From contig WBVU01000009.1 of the NCBI GenBank assembly GCA_009192285.1, positions 1,612,001-1,676,000 on the forward strand: a stretch of 64,000 bases of DNA, read 5' to 3'. Every line of letters starts with the position of its first letter. Position 1 is the stretch's first letter. A program made the translations under genes and the position numbers. Shown piece by piece: positions 1 through 11,303 of this stretch. The notes below the pieces were generated by a model. The model searched no databases and was not told where the DNA came from. It was given only the letters and a program-made list of their open reading frames with translations. The stretch comes from Morchella semilibera (lineage: Eukaryota > Ascomycota > Pezizomycetes > Pezizales > Morchellaceae).

Positions 1-1
1 C

Positions 2-367
2 TTTGGTGTCACGAAACAAGTAATAGGCGACCTCACCGAACTACGGACGGAGATTGGAACCCAAAACTATATAGCGCCCGAAATCCAGGGATTTATCAGC
101 GAAGAAACGTCGGTCTATACAAATGCTGCCGATATCTGGTCCTTAGGCTGCTTAATGTATGAAATTATGACACGGGCTACACCATTCCCAGCTAATAACG
201 GACTTCACCGCTACACTATGTCAGAGAAATTCCCGGAGAAGAATCTGGTTGATGTCGGCGCGAGTCCTGAAGCAATAGCATTTAACATCAAGCTAATGAG
301 GCCCCACCCAGATGATAGATTAAGTACCAGGCAAGCTCTCCAAGACTCGTGGCTTTCAAGTGAATAG
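2..367 (+). CDS. Ser/Thr protein kinase, C-terminal fragment
   Basis: The reading frame is open from the first bases of the window to a TAG at 365-367, so the N-lobe and start lie outside. What remains is the end of the activation segment and the C-lobe. An FGV that is probably the tail of a DFG motif opens the window, followed by GTQNYIAPE (APE motif), then DIWSLGCLMYE (subdomain IX, DxWSxG) and RPHPDDRLSTRQAL with the conserved C-lobe Arg. The protein ends shortly after the kinase domain, so no C-terminal extension follows. The kinase family cannot be assigned from this piece; expanded fungal kinase families have similar C-lobes. The next gene is convergent on the minus strand about 280 bases away. 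That this is a kinase is clear; substrate and pathway are unknown. Confidence 0.85.
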   Translation, partial: FGVTKQVIGDLTELRTEIGTQNYIAPEIQGFISEETSVYTNAADIWSLGCLMYEIMTRATPFPANNGLHRYTMSEKFPEKNLVDVGASPEAIAFNIKLMRPHPDDRLSTRQALQDSWLSSE

Positions 368-649
368 TTGGGGGGTGGCCTGCGGACCGACGACGACAGA
401 TATGAGGTTATTGCGGAAGGTCAATCTATCACATATAGATATATACAAATGAGAGAGAGAGAAGGAGGATGGAAAAAAACGAACAAGACTCCACTGATGT
501 AACTAGTTAGAGAGAGCAAGAACAAAGTAAACATATGAACACCCAAATCTAGGAAATTAAGAAGCCATTAGTGACCGGGAAGACAAACAAGCATTTTCGG
601 CCCAACCCCCATTGGCCCAACCCCCATCGTGCCTACGATCGTAGGTCAA

Positions 650-1231
650 CTAGGTCTTCCTGGATCTACGACCAACACCTGACCTAATACCACCTTTTCC
701 CCCTTTCTGGACGCCTGGGAAGACAACAGCATGTCTTGATTGACGCCCACGTCGGCGAATTCTACTCGCGTTGATCTTTTTCTTTGATGGCTCCGAAGAC
801 TTTACCCCATCGACTTCCATGGCGCCTTTGTATAGAGTTAGAACCGCCTTAAACCTTTTCATTCATACTTTGAGATTTCCATAGGAGGCTATATACCTTC
901 TTTTTGCGCAGTTTCCTTGAGCTTCTCTGGGTCTGAAATCAACAGGTTAGCACCCAACTACATCCCGTGGTAAGAGCTCAAAAATACCTTTGGTCTCGAC
1001 CTCGACATCCATCTCCCCGGGCCCACGAATAGGCTCCCTTCCAGAATTCGCTAGTTCTAGGAGTCTTGCTGAAAGTCTAGCTGTGCGGGCATCTTCCACA
1101 GGGCGGAAGACAGTAGCCGCAAGTTTTGACTTGTTCGACTTGATACGGCCTAAAGAGATATTCTGTCAGAGACGCAATCGCGTCGCGATCGTATAAAGGG
1201 ATAACTCACTAGCTCTTAAAGATTTGCCCAT
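650..1231 (-). CDS. LLP/UPF0642 (YBL028C-like) small basic nucleolar-type protein
   Basis: Four exons: 1210-1231, 988-1149, 897-932 and 650-825, giving about 131 aa. The N-terminus MGKSLRASRIKSNKSKLAAT and the following DARTARLSARLLEL match the family of yeast YBL028C and animal LLPH, short basic nuclear or nucleolar proteins linked to ribosome biogenesis. A conserved basic tail follows, here KKKINASRIRRRGRQSRHA, ending in GRRSRKT. The middle has a short acidic segment (GEMDVEVE). The introns have regular donors (GTGAGT, GTATTT, GTATAT) and TAAC-type branch sites. The first exon is only 22 nt. The gene is divergent from TRM5 with about 330 bases between the starts. The molecular function of the family is poorly defined; nucleolar location is an inference from family and charge. 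Confidence 0.82.
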
Positions 1232-1559
1232 TTTTATTAATACTGAGGTGAAGAAATAATTGTATAAAGGTGGGAGCAAATTGGAGTAGGCTGGCTGTAT
1301 GTATGTGGGGGATGTAAGTGGGTTTAAACATTTTAAGTTTTCACACTGCGCTAGCGCCTTGGCACCGCGCATCTACCACGCCATGGCAACATTCTGCAGA
1401 TTTCTGTTTCGAGCTTCATGATTTGCTCAAATGTCACTCTTCAAGGAGATAAAATGTACCCCCAGCTCCCCACACCTTTCCTTTATTACTGTGTTGGCTA
1501 TCTGTTCTTGCTGATAGGATCTTAGTTTTATGTAGCTGCGAAACGTTTCGTCGCCCAGG
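1232..1559. other. Intergenic, shared promoter region of LLP-like gene and TRM5
   Basis: About 330 bases between two divergent start codons. It is AT-rich near the LLP-like start. I see no further gene or clear motif. Confidence 0.6.
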
Positions 1560-3233
1560 ATGTCTCGTTATCTCTTGCCTCCAGTGAACCGTGCTATGAC
1601 CACACTAGATCGTTCCTTCTTTCGGAAAACCGTTACAATTACAGCAGCGCATGTGTTCGACGTAAAGAATATTGGGAGGGTGCAGAAAGAATGTACTGAA
1701 GATATATTGAAGGGAATGCGTCTGATCAAGAGCGTTGTCTCAGAGGCAGATTCTAATGGGAAGAAGAGGATGCTGGTCAGGTTAAAGCCGGAAGTGAATC
1801 ATAATGGTATGGAGGAGATATTTATGCATCTTTTGATGTATTTGCATATTGATTCTCAACTGATCATCCCTTAGACCTGTCAACAGCCAGTGAGAGCACC
1901 AGAGATCTTGTCAAAAGCAAAATACTAGAATTGGTTCCCCACGACCTTCACCTCAAATATGAGAATTGGGGATATAGTGCGTCTACCACCCAGCATTTAT
2001 TCCATGAAAATATTGCTGATAACCATAAACATTGTAGACGAGATAGCAGAAGCTATTCTCCCGGAGGAACTTGTCGATGAATGCCCTTCTAGCTCTACTA
2101 GGGTCGCAAATATCGTACAGTTGAATCTTCAAAACAAATTTCTTCCCTACAAACACATTCTTGGTGCGATAATCCTCGATAAGAGCCCAGAAGTGGCAAC
2201 TGTCGTCAACAAGATGGAAGCGGTTGGGTCATGGTCTGATTTCCGAACATTTCCAATGGAACTTCTTGCTGGATCTCCGAACACACAAGTTGTTGTTCGT
2301 GAATCAAACTGCGAATTTCATTTTGACTTTGCGAAGGTCTATTGGAATTCTAGGTTGATAAACGAGCATCAACGTATTATCGGCATGTTTAAACCTGGTG
2401 AAGCAGTTGCCGATGTTATGGCTGGAGTAGGGCCTTTTGCAATCCCGGCAGCAAAGAGTCGGGTACTCGTTTGGGCCAACGATTTCAATCCCAATGCGTT
2501 CGAGAGTCTGGAAAAAAATATAAAAATAAATAAGGTGCGCAAATAACTATGTTCATCTCCTCCCTGTTATATTTGTTTCTCACTCAAGAGGTAAAAGGTC
2601 CATAGAGTTGTTCAACCTTTTATGCTCGAGGCTAGTGAATTTATCCGCACCTCTGTTCGAAACCTTTATAAGCTCTCAAGATCCCCTTCGGCGATCAGAA
2701 ATCCAATTGAGGTCCATCGTCACGTGTATTCAAAGGGGGTGCAGGAAAAGCTTAGGGAGGCGGGTAAAACCGAGGAGGAAATAAATCCTCCACCCATTTA
2801 CATCAAAATCCCCCCATTCTTTTCCCACTTTATCATGAACAACCCAGCTACAGCGGCTTCCTCCCTCCAAGGTTTCATCGGCGCGTACAATGGGCTTGAA
2901 AATCAGTTTTTTGATACCGAAAACTTGCCTAAAAGGGAGTTCCCGCTGGTGCACCTGTACACTTTCCAGAAAGCAGGACCAATAGATTATACGAAACACC
3001 ACATTTGTAGGGAGATTAGTCGAGGCTTAAGATACAAGGTTAGGCCTGAGGACCTGGAACATCTAGAATTGGTGAAAATGGTTGGGCCGGAGAAGGGTTA
3101 CTATTGCGCCAGCTTTCGACTGCCAGCAGAGGTTATGTTTGCTGATGTTCCGCCACCGGTGAATGCGAAAGATGTGGATTGGGGTGTGAGGAATTGGTTA
3201 AAGTGGAGCGAATACGATAACGTCCCACCCTGA
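1560..3233 (+). CDS. TRM5: tRNA (guanine37-N1)-methyltransferase
   Basis: Exons 1560-1806, 1875-1976, 2038-2534 and 2598-3233 encode about 493 aa. The enzyme transfers a methyl group from S-adenosylmethionine to G37 of tRNAs, next to the anticodon, guarding reading frame; in fungi it acts in cytosol/nucleus and mitochondria. The start [13 protein letters not shown] and the block [14 protein letters not shown] are typical of the Trm5/TYW2 family. The SAM-binding motif [14 protein letters not shown] lies near residue 242, followed by [13 protein letters not shown]. After the last intron the frame resumes as [19 protein letters not shown], which fixes the acceptor at 2597 (AAAAG) rather than the nearer-consensus AGs downstream. 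In the DGREFIR-like block of relatives the D/G positions read LEAS here. A mitochondrial presequence is not evident at this start. Convergent with ARPC2. Confidence 0.92.
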
Positions 3234-3844
3234 ACATAACATCATAAAGACAGTAGATGGGATTATTTATGTTATGTATATATTGGCGTTTTTGGAGTTC
3301 TGCTTTCTTCGAATGTGAGGTCACTACATGTACTTGTCCCGTTTCAGAGGATCTAATTATTTACTCCCGTAAAGTAGAATGAGTGTTGCTATTAGAATAC
3401 ATCTGCGATTTAGATATCTTTTCTCCCGGCCATAAAACGCCCTCTACAAGAGGAATTCAACCAAGGAGGGGAATATCCGTGTCATAGCTGGTGCTCATCT
3501 CAAATGAGATCCATTTGATGGAAGAGGCGTTGTTGCGAACGGTCAACAAGTCTCTAGGGCGCGCCACTTATCATCGGGGGTTAATCATGATATCTCACTC
3601 GTATATGTAGAAGTCTACATTAGAGGATCAACACAATAAACGTATCCAAGGTTACGATGTTCACCCGCTGAAAGACAAGTACAATTCCTATATTTCCTAC
3701 GTCCCAAATTTCATGTGTGGGAGGCACTCGATTCTTTATACATCAAATATCACCTAAGCTTCCAGCGAGTGCTAATGCGGATGCCAAGTAATCTACTTTT
3801 ATCCCCGTTCCCATGCTCTCGAATCATAAAAATTAAGCCAAATA
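3234..3844. other. Intergenic between convergent TRM5 and ARPC2
   Basis: About 610 bases holding the two 3' untranslated regions. No open frame or repeat of note. Confidence 0.6.
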
Positions 3845-5110
3845 CTAAGCTTGAACACGGAAGCTCCTTCCGGTAGCAGTCTTCTTCTCCTTCTTCTCAG
3901 ATTCCTCGACTTCAGGCTTGGCCCTGTTAAGGACCTTGAGGAAGTCAGCGACACGACGTCGCATTCGCGAGTGCATGTATGCCTTTGCCGCCTTAATGTG
4001 GTAGTGAAAGTAGTCACGGAAGGTCTGGATGTGGGAGATCGACTCTTCTCGCCGCTGAGGGGTGAGGTGGCGAGGGAAAAGAACTTGGAAATGTTAGTAA
4101 GTGCCTTATAAGAGACTAATGGAAATTTTACCGAAAGTAATGTATCCAATTTCACCGGTCCCATCGTCCTTCACACCGGCTACATTGCGGATTTCGAGCG
4201 GTGGGTCGTTACGGTATAGGACCTGTGGGGCGTTTTGAATAGCACGTCGCCGGGCATCAACGAATTCCTTCCCACAAGGTTAGCTTGGTAGCTCAAATTA
4301 GAGAGATAGAAGATAAACTCAACATACCGATAAGAAAACCCTTCCAAAGATCCTATCAGTCTCTTCTCTAAAAACAGTGCTGAAAATGACGGTAACACGG
4401 TCGTGAGAAGCCTGAATGTACATAGCCTCCTCCTCTCTGTATCTGATGACCATTACTTCCGTTCCTTCTCCAGTTGGCGCGGTTTCCGTAGTGAATCCCT
4501 TCTGGGCTTCTGCAAGGCGATGGTGTTCATCAATCGCCTTTTCGAACGGTGCGGCCATGGTGTTCCGCTTAAATAGAGAAATACGACGGATCAGGTCCTC
4601 CTTCGCTTCTATTACCAGGAATTCCCCTATTAGTTTCTATATGCCCGGTAGATTAAGGGGAGGGCCTACCTGGCTCTGCCGGGAGGTTCTCGAGATCTAC
4701 GATTAAGGAGAAGTCATAGCCAGCTTCAACGTCGGTAATGAGTCCCGCGTACTCCCGCTCTAAAACTCCTATTGCCCCGTGTTGAACAAGATCCGAAAAG
4801 CATTTGACAGAGATAGAGATAAGTATCTTGGTTTTTGTTTCCGGGGTTGAGATGTGGAAGGTCACTCCGTCGAAGTCGGAGATGACCTGGTCAATTGAGG
4901 CGGGGGTTGTACTGTATCATACTGCTGTCAATAATCTAAAGTATAATATTGAAGAGTTTAAAGCTCTAAAACTTACCTACTGAAACGCTCCGTCAAGATT
5001 GACTTTAGTAGGAGATTGTGGTACTCAAGGAGAAGCTATCCGGTATACGAGCATTGTTAGCATCGGGGGTATGTAAGTACTGAACCAGAACAGAGAGGAG
5101 CGGATACCAT
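3845..5110 (-). CDS. ARC35: Arp2/3 complex subunit 2 (34 kDa subunit, ARPC2/Arc35)
   Basis: Six exons: 5108-5110, 4977-5035, 4670-4911, 4328-4608, 4132-4267 and 3845-4083; about 319 aa, the usual length. The protein is a core subunit of the Arp2/3 complex, which nucleates branched actin at endocytic patches. Family signatures are [69 protein letters not shown] and [11 protein letters not shown], in order. The first exon is only the ATG: ACC-ATG is followed directly by a GTATCC donor, a GCTAAC branch site and a TAG, after which LLLEYHN, the conserved second block, begins. No other upstream ATG gives this N-terminus. The C-terminal tail is Lys-rich ([15 protein letters not shown]). Divergent from the TRP gene across 1.3 kb. 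Confidence 0.93.
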
Positions 5111-5944
5111 GGTGGGCTTTGGAAGGGCTCGTGTGTTGGTATAATTGGGATACGCGTGGTATGTTGATAGCTGGAGACCCCAAGAAGTGTATGAAGCTGC
5201 CAGCTAGATACACGAGGGGAATGTCCGTAGTTGCTCCCCGCTGACGCCTCGCCAAGAACGCACGAGCCTCATAACGTGACATCCGTGGCTGTCCCACGGG
5301 ACCTTTTATACCAACTCCAAATGGCAAAGACTTTTGTATGTAGGGCCTTCTGGGTACGGTACCGAAGGCCTCATAGTATACTACTCAATTAGCTATCTGC
5401 ATAAATGTTGACTTAAATTCGGGAAATCAATAATGGATGGTACATGTAGAAGTACATTGTAGTTAACCCTGAAATGATGTTGGTAACAGTAACTCACTGA
5501 ACCCAAAACTTCAGATTCGCTCCTTCACAAGGCCAAGCAGGAATAAACTTCACACCAGATACTTACATGTAGTCATCCACAGACAATAAATACATGTACT
5601 GAGATACTGCGTATTATTATAGTGTAGTAACTGAACGATAATTATAAGGCTCGAAGCCGGTTGTGTATGTGCATGTGCACGCAGAAGTGTAGGAATACAA
5701 GTGTGGACATTTACGCCCATCTAATAGGGTAAAACGCTCTCCCAATACAAAGCACGATTTTGTACTTCAGGAACTGGGTCATATCTCGAACAAATCAGGT
5801 GTATACATGTACCTACATATAGGTAGAAGTACAAACCGAAACTGATTGCCGTATACATGTAAATACATGTAGCGGTTGGTTTGTTGGATGAAATAGGGTC
5901 TTATTTCAAAAGGTTACTAATGTATGTAAGCATGGTTTGTTTCC

Positions 5945-6075
5945 ATCCAAAGGACAGCTAAATTCACAAGAATAAGTACATACATAGTCCGATTTATCAC
6001 ATGAAGCTCGAACAACATATTATCTTGAATTAAAGTAGAGTATATCCATTTGGAAATCGGTTTTAGTACCTTCCC
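5945..6075 (+). repeat. Dispersed repeat, copy 1
   Basis: Begins ATCCAAAGGACAGCTAAATT and ends around a TCGGTTTTAGTACC stretch. The same start, a middle TCTTRAATTA-like piece, ATATCCATT and the end recur in the same order at 47546-47660, with small indels between. Non-coding; family unknown. Confidence 0.65.
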
Positions 6076-6327
6076 ATACCCCCGTGGTCAATATTTGATT
6101 TGCCGCTTAGTAATAGTCCCGCCCCACCTTCCCTAGCCCCACCAACTCCAGCCCGCTGCGTCGATCTCTCTTCTTGACCTTCTCCTCTCTAATCGCCCGC
6201 TCCCACTGTCGGCCATCGCGCAAGAAGCTCGCCGAGTTCAATTTTTGTTGGTAAGGATACCTTAAGGTGATTTTTCTCAAAGACTGCTTTACAAGTCAGT
6301 TTCGGGTCTATACCTCCGCTCTGGCAA

Positions 6328-6334
6328 TGACTCA
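6328..6334 (+). promoter_or_regulatory. TGACTCA box (Gcn4/CPC1-type site) upstream of the TRP gene
   Basis: An exact TGACTCA, the canonical binding site of the Gcn4/CPC-1/CpcA bZIP activator of general amino-acid control, sits about 85-92 bases before the TRP start codon. Position and gene fit well; actual use is an inference. Confidence 0.6.
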
Positions 6335-6419
6335 TTTTTCCTGAGAGAAGAATCTAATATTAAAAAGGCCACCTTCCAGTATCCCGTAGTTCCATCGCCT
6401 TTGATAAATACTACGTACA

Positions 6420-8847
6420 ATGTCAATCCCAACAGACCCTCGTGAGCCTATCCCAGGCTCGAATGTCATTCTGATTGATAACTATGACTCGTTCACTTGG
6501 AACGTCTACCAATTCCTTGTTCTGGAGGGCGCAAAGTGTACCGTGTTCCGGAACGATAAGATAACCTTGCAAGAGGTTATCGATCTCAACCCGACGCAAA
6601 TTGTGATCTCTCCTGGCCCTGGACACCCAGAGACCGACTCGGGGGTCAGTATATCATGTATCAAACATTTCGCGGGAAAGATTCCAGTATTTGGCGTCTG
6701 TATGGGAGTGTGAGTTTTTGCCCGTATTTCTCATGGTTTCAGAGCGCACCTTGTAGACGGGATCTCAAGAAACTCTACTGGAGTCTAAAATTTACAAGAG
6801 AAATAATTCTCGAATGATGAATACTGACTAGGACCTTTCCCCGCATAATAGACAATGCATCTTCAGCGCTTTCGGGGGCACTGTATCATTCGCTGGGGAG
6901 ATCGTTCACGGAAAAACCTCACATATCAAGCATGATTCGAAGGGAATTTATCGTAATGTCCCCCAGGACATTGCAGTCACCCGCTATCACTCCCTCGCCG
7001 GGACGCTCGCCACACTACCTTCTGTACTCGAGATCAACTCTAAAACAGAAAGCAATGTCATCATGGGTGTTAGACATAAAGAATTCACAGTCGAGGGAAT
7101 TCAGTACCATCCTGAGAGTATTCTGACGGAGGAAGGCCGTTTGATGATTCGGAATTTTCTTGAGATGAAGGGCGGGACCTGGAAAGAGAATGAGAGCTAT
7201 GCATCTGCGGGAACTGAAAACGCTGTACCCGCCCAGCCGTCGGCCCCTCCTCAAGAGGCTGCTTCAGGCTCGATTCTTGATCGAATTTATGCCCATCGTC
7301 GCAATGCTGTCGCGGCTCAGAAGCTGATACCTTCCCAACGACCGTCGGATCTCGAGACCCTCCACTCACTATCTATCTCCCCGCCTCAAATCGACTTAGT
7401 TGGCCGCCTGCGCTCTATTTCAACCAAGTGTGCACTAATGGCTGAGATCAAGCGCGCGTCACCTTCGAAGGGTCTGATTGACATTGACGCCTCAGCTGCC
7501 GTTCAAGCCCGGACATATGCTCTTGCTGGTGCGGCTGCTATCTCAGTATTGACGGAGCCTGAGTGGTTCAAGGGGTCAATTGATGACCTTAGGGCTGCCA
7601 GACAAGCAGTTGAGGGAATGCCGAACCGACCAGCCATCTTGAGAAAGGAGTTCATATTTGAGGAGTACCAGATCCTCGAGGCCCGATTGGCTGGCGCTGA
7701 TACTGTTCTTCTCATTGTCAAAATGCTCAACGATGAAGAGCTAGAGAGATTATATAAATACTCTGCAGAAAAATTAGGAATGGAGCCCCTCGTGGAGGTA
7801 AATAGCAGTGAGGAAATGAAGAGGGCATTGAAAATCGGTGCTAAGGTCATTGGTGTCAACAACCGTGACTTGCACTCGTTTAAAGTGGATCTCGAGACCA
7901 CCAGTGGGCTAGTTGGAATGATTGATAAAGAAAAGGTGATTCTTTGTGCTCTTAGCGGAATCTCAACAAGAGATGATGTAGCACGATACGAAAAAGAAGG
8001 AGTCGGGGCCGTTTTAGTGGGTGAAGCCCTGATGAGGGCCGGAAAAACCGTGGATGTCTTCATCAAAGATTTGCTTAATGAGCCAACCTCGACACCAGCC
8101 GCGACCCCAGTATCAAAGCCAGAGGTTTTGGTAAAGATCTGTGGGACTAGAACTGTTGAAGCCGCTAAAGTAGCGGTTGAATCAGGTGCTGATATGATTG
8201 GCATGATTCTCGCTGAAGGAACAAAACGAACTGTTGGCCTTGATGCCGCCAAAGCAATCTCTGCTGTCGTCCACTCCACTCTTAAAGGCGGAGTTAACTC
8301 CTCCCCTATTCCACCACCAGCCACCACAGCAGAAGACTGGTTTACTCACTCTAAGGGAAGCCTCATCTCCCATCCAACCCGCGCCCTTCTTGTCGGCGTC
8401 TTCAGGAACCAGTCATTCTCGTATGTGCTCCAGAAGCAGCAAGAGCTAGACCTAGATATCGTGCAGCTTCATGGGTCAGAACCGCTAGAGTGGGCTCGTC
8501 TTCTACCCGTCCCCGTAATTCGCCGTTTCTCACCTGGCGAAGCTGGGCTTGGCAAGCGTGGGTTACATGCCATTCCACTACTTGATTCTGGCGTGGGTGG
8601 TACTGGTGAACGCCTTGATGTAGCCGATATTAAAAAGACATTGACCGAGGGCGCGATAAAGACCCCAGTGATGTTGGCGGGTGGCTTAAACTACAAGAAT
8701 GTAGGTGATGTAGTAGGAGATGAAGAGGGTTTGGTGGCCATGGGAGTGTGTGGCGTTGATGTCAGCAGCGGAGTTGAGACTGATGGAAGACAAGATCTAA
8801 TGAAGATTAGAAAATTTGTCTATACGGCTAAGAGTAGAGGTGAATGA
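6420..8847 (+). CDS. trpC: Trifunctional tryptophan biosynthesis protein (anthranilate synthase glutaminase / IGPS / PRAI)
   Basis: Exons 6420-6709 and 6852-8847; about 761 aa, matching Neurospora trp-1 and Aspergillus trpC. Residues 1-200 are the glutamine amidotransferase of anthranilate synthase, with SPGPGHP, the nucleophile Cys in GVCMG and the His/Glu pair in EGIQYHPES. Residues from about 236 are indole-3-glycerol-phosphate synthase ([44 protein letters not shown]). From about 522 comes phosphoribosylanthranilate isomerase ([30 protein letters not shown]). The enzyme supplies ammonia to chorismate-bound TrpE and performs two later steps. The intron follows the nucleophile motif; its junction makes GVCMGVQC, where most relatives have Gln or His before the second Gln. 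A TGACTCA box upstream fits cross-pathway control. Confidence 0.95.
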
Positions 8848-10409
8848 GGCTACTCCCGTTTTTGTTTGTAACGAACAGATATTCGGCGAGGGCGTTTTCT
8901 TTCCGATTTCTTGTATTTTCTCTGATTCTCGCTCGCTGACAGACTGGGGGGGTAGGGGCAGGGGTTGGGGTTGGGGTTTACTTCCTTGATGGGCCTAAAG
9001 TTTCTATGGTGATTATTCGTCAAAGCTGTTTTTGCTCAAATAATCCCCTAGTGATACCATTTTGCTTTCATTTATCTCTATACTTCTTTAAACAAGATAT
9101 TATTTTAAAAAATACTTGACTATCTGTGATTCTTTTCTCTTCTATAGGGGTGTCGAGTTCATCGGAGTCGAGTGATGACCTATGAATATTCGTAACGTAT
9201 AGTAGATAGAAGAATAGGAGCATATAGGTGAAGTAACTGTGTCGCATGTTTCTCATATTAAGATGTCCCTATTCGACAAAAGCTATATGTAGTGTCTAAG
9301 TTGGTACGAGCTATAAAGATGTGTTAGAAAGCTAGACGTATTTAGTAGCAAGGGTTGGCTGTATGCACTTGATAAGGATCATACTGTATTATCTACTGAC
9401 TTCCAGCAAAACTGCATATTCACACGACAATGTCTAACGAGTTGAACTCACCCTCCAAAGTTTTGTTATGCAATAAACTAATACCTTACCTTTGCTGCTC
9501 TAGATAGGATAGATTCCCACCGCCTTCCCAGTGGAAATTTTTGACCCTTTGTTATCTCTATAGACTTCGTATTCAGTAGTAAGTCGTTCTGGAAATATAA
9601 TCCTTTATAATATATGCCCGAGCTCTATCTAGTAGCAATACATGTAGTTTAATTCGGCCCCCTAGTTAATAAGAGAAATATGTACACTAGACGAGTAGGT
9701 CTATATGTCGGTTTGGAGCTCCCTAAAGAAGCTTGTGCTTCTAGAACGAATCTCCGGGTCTTATGCAGGAGCTTCATCACCATAGTTAAGTGGTAGAGAT
9801 ATTTCAGCGCAGATATACCGACGAGTCGTAGCACGCCCTGTTATTGGTTGGGGTTTTTGATGATATGGTTTTTGTTCCTACTGCTCGCAGATGCCGAGGC
9901 ACATGCAACCGACTAGACCAAATCAGGATCGAGGGCCTTGCGGAAAATTATGTTTCTCCGTCCGCTCGGATTATGTGGGAGCAATCTCTTGCGGGATATT
10001 TAATCTTCTGGCACGGTGAAACACCTGGTTGGAGACGTAAGCTTCGGAGAATTAATTTGATGCTGCGGCATACTCATGAGGTGTCACTCGGTAGACGATG
10101 AGCCGAGGCACGCAGGACGCGCGCATAATGGCGAATATACGCACAGAAGATATGGCGCGAGAAGGCATAGGGGGTATAAACCTCAGAGGAATTTTTTTTA
10201 TATGGGAATTAGACCGTTAGACTAGGCACTAGTACAATTATGGGAGTAGATCTCCCAATTTCTATATAGACTGATTGGCTGCAAACGCTGAAGTTTACAC
10301 ACCTACCCTCCATAGCTTCTCGGGCCATACATGGCAGGGCACAAGCATCTGCAGAATACGTGAGAGAGTGAATTTTCTTTTCTTTTCTCTTTTCTTTTTT
10401 TTTAAGACA

Positions 10410-10481
10410 GTTACATCCGGTGATTCCGCTCATGCGTGCAGAATTGTTACATCCGGTGATTCCGCTCATGCGCGCAGAATT
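10410..10481 (+). repeat. Two-copy 36-bp tandem repeat
   Basis: Unit begins GTTACATCCGGTGATTCCGC and ends GCAGAATT. Copy 1 at 10410-10445 and copy 2 at 10446-10481 differ by a single T/C. Such near identity points to a recent duplication. Confidence 0.85.
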
Positions 10482-10934
10482 GTTTATTTACATACATGTA
10501 TCTATCGAACGTTACTGGAGATGTTTACTATCCACTCGTCAAGAAGAAAAGAGATCATACGTGTGGGGCCTATAGGAAACTACACATACATCATATCACC
10601 CAACGGTAACGTTAAGCAGTAAACTTAGCTTTGCGAAGACCGCATCTTGTGCGAAATGCGCTTAGAGTATATGGATATCAGGGCATCCTTACATGTTAAG
10701 TAAGTACATGTACTTAATGCTGGCCTGTGTCGGAGATTTTATGCACGATTGGGAAGCTTGTATTAATGCCAAGAATACTAACGTTCTAGGATCCCTTTGC
10801 ATATGAAGCCGCGGGTCAACTCCACTCCGAATGGAACATTCTACAGAACCCTTGCGGCCTCCGAAGTGCCGCATTGCACAGTTTCACAGCTTCACCAAAT
10901 CAGTGACGTGCGTTCGGAAAAAATAAATCTCCAG

Positions 10935-10986
10935 TCGGAGCACTCGGGGAACTCGGAGCACTCGGAGCACTCGGAGCACTCGGAGG
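10935..10986 (+). repeat. 9-bp imperfect tandem repeat
   Basis: Units of TCGGAGCAC, with the last three copies perfect and one diverged copy (TCGGGGAAC). Unlikely to be coding, although one frame reads as EHS repeats. Confidence 0.8.
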
Positions 10987-11303
10987 TATGCCAGAAAGAG
11001 CTAGCCGCCTTTCGCCTCTATCTACTACAATTAATTTCCTGAATTACATAGTCACACATAGTAGGAAATACATGTAGGTATTCCCGCCGAGGTGCATCAT
11101 ATGTAGGTAGTCCATGGCATACAAGTTTGTATTACCATGCAGATCTGTACAGCGGGGTTGTTCTCAATATATATATCGTCATGTCAGGTCGTCCATCAAT
11201 CTTGAAAGTACAGACAGATAGGCCTCTTCAACATTGCAAAATTCGCCATTCAACATCACCAAGTATCGATTCAAGTGTTTAAACGGACTATTCTAAAGAA
11301 ATC

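Larger units (their letters stand above)
5111..6419. other. Intergenic, rich in TACATGTA palindromes; holds copy 1 of a dispersed repeat
   Basis: A 1.3 kb divergent promoter region between ARPC2 and the TRP gene. TACATGTA and close variants occur repeatedly (for example near 5441, 5563, 5593 and 5850-5870). A block at 5945-6075 recurs at 47.5 kb (listed separately). A TGACTCA box lies at 6328. No gene seen. Confidence 0.6.
8848..11303. other. Intergenic, 2.5 kb, with two small tandem repeats
   Basis: Between the TRP and P450 genes. A G-rich GGGGTT-repeat tract lies at about 8945-8980. A 36-bp unit is repeated twice at 10410-10481 and a 9-bp unit several times at 10935-10986 (listed separately). 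Several short open frames exist (for example 9844-10101, 85 codons) but none resembles a known family. Confidence 0.55.

Noticed and set aside
7503-8327. 274-codon minus-strand frame inside the TRP gene
   Set aside because: Opposite strand of the conserved IGPS/PRAI coding region.
8945-8980. GGGGTT-like repeats that look telomeric
   Set aside because: Only about three irregular units between ordinary genes; not a telomere and too short to call an interstitial one.
9844-10101. 85-codon open frame between TRP and P450 genes
   Set aside because: No family resemblance, no splice context and next to simple repeats; could be chance.
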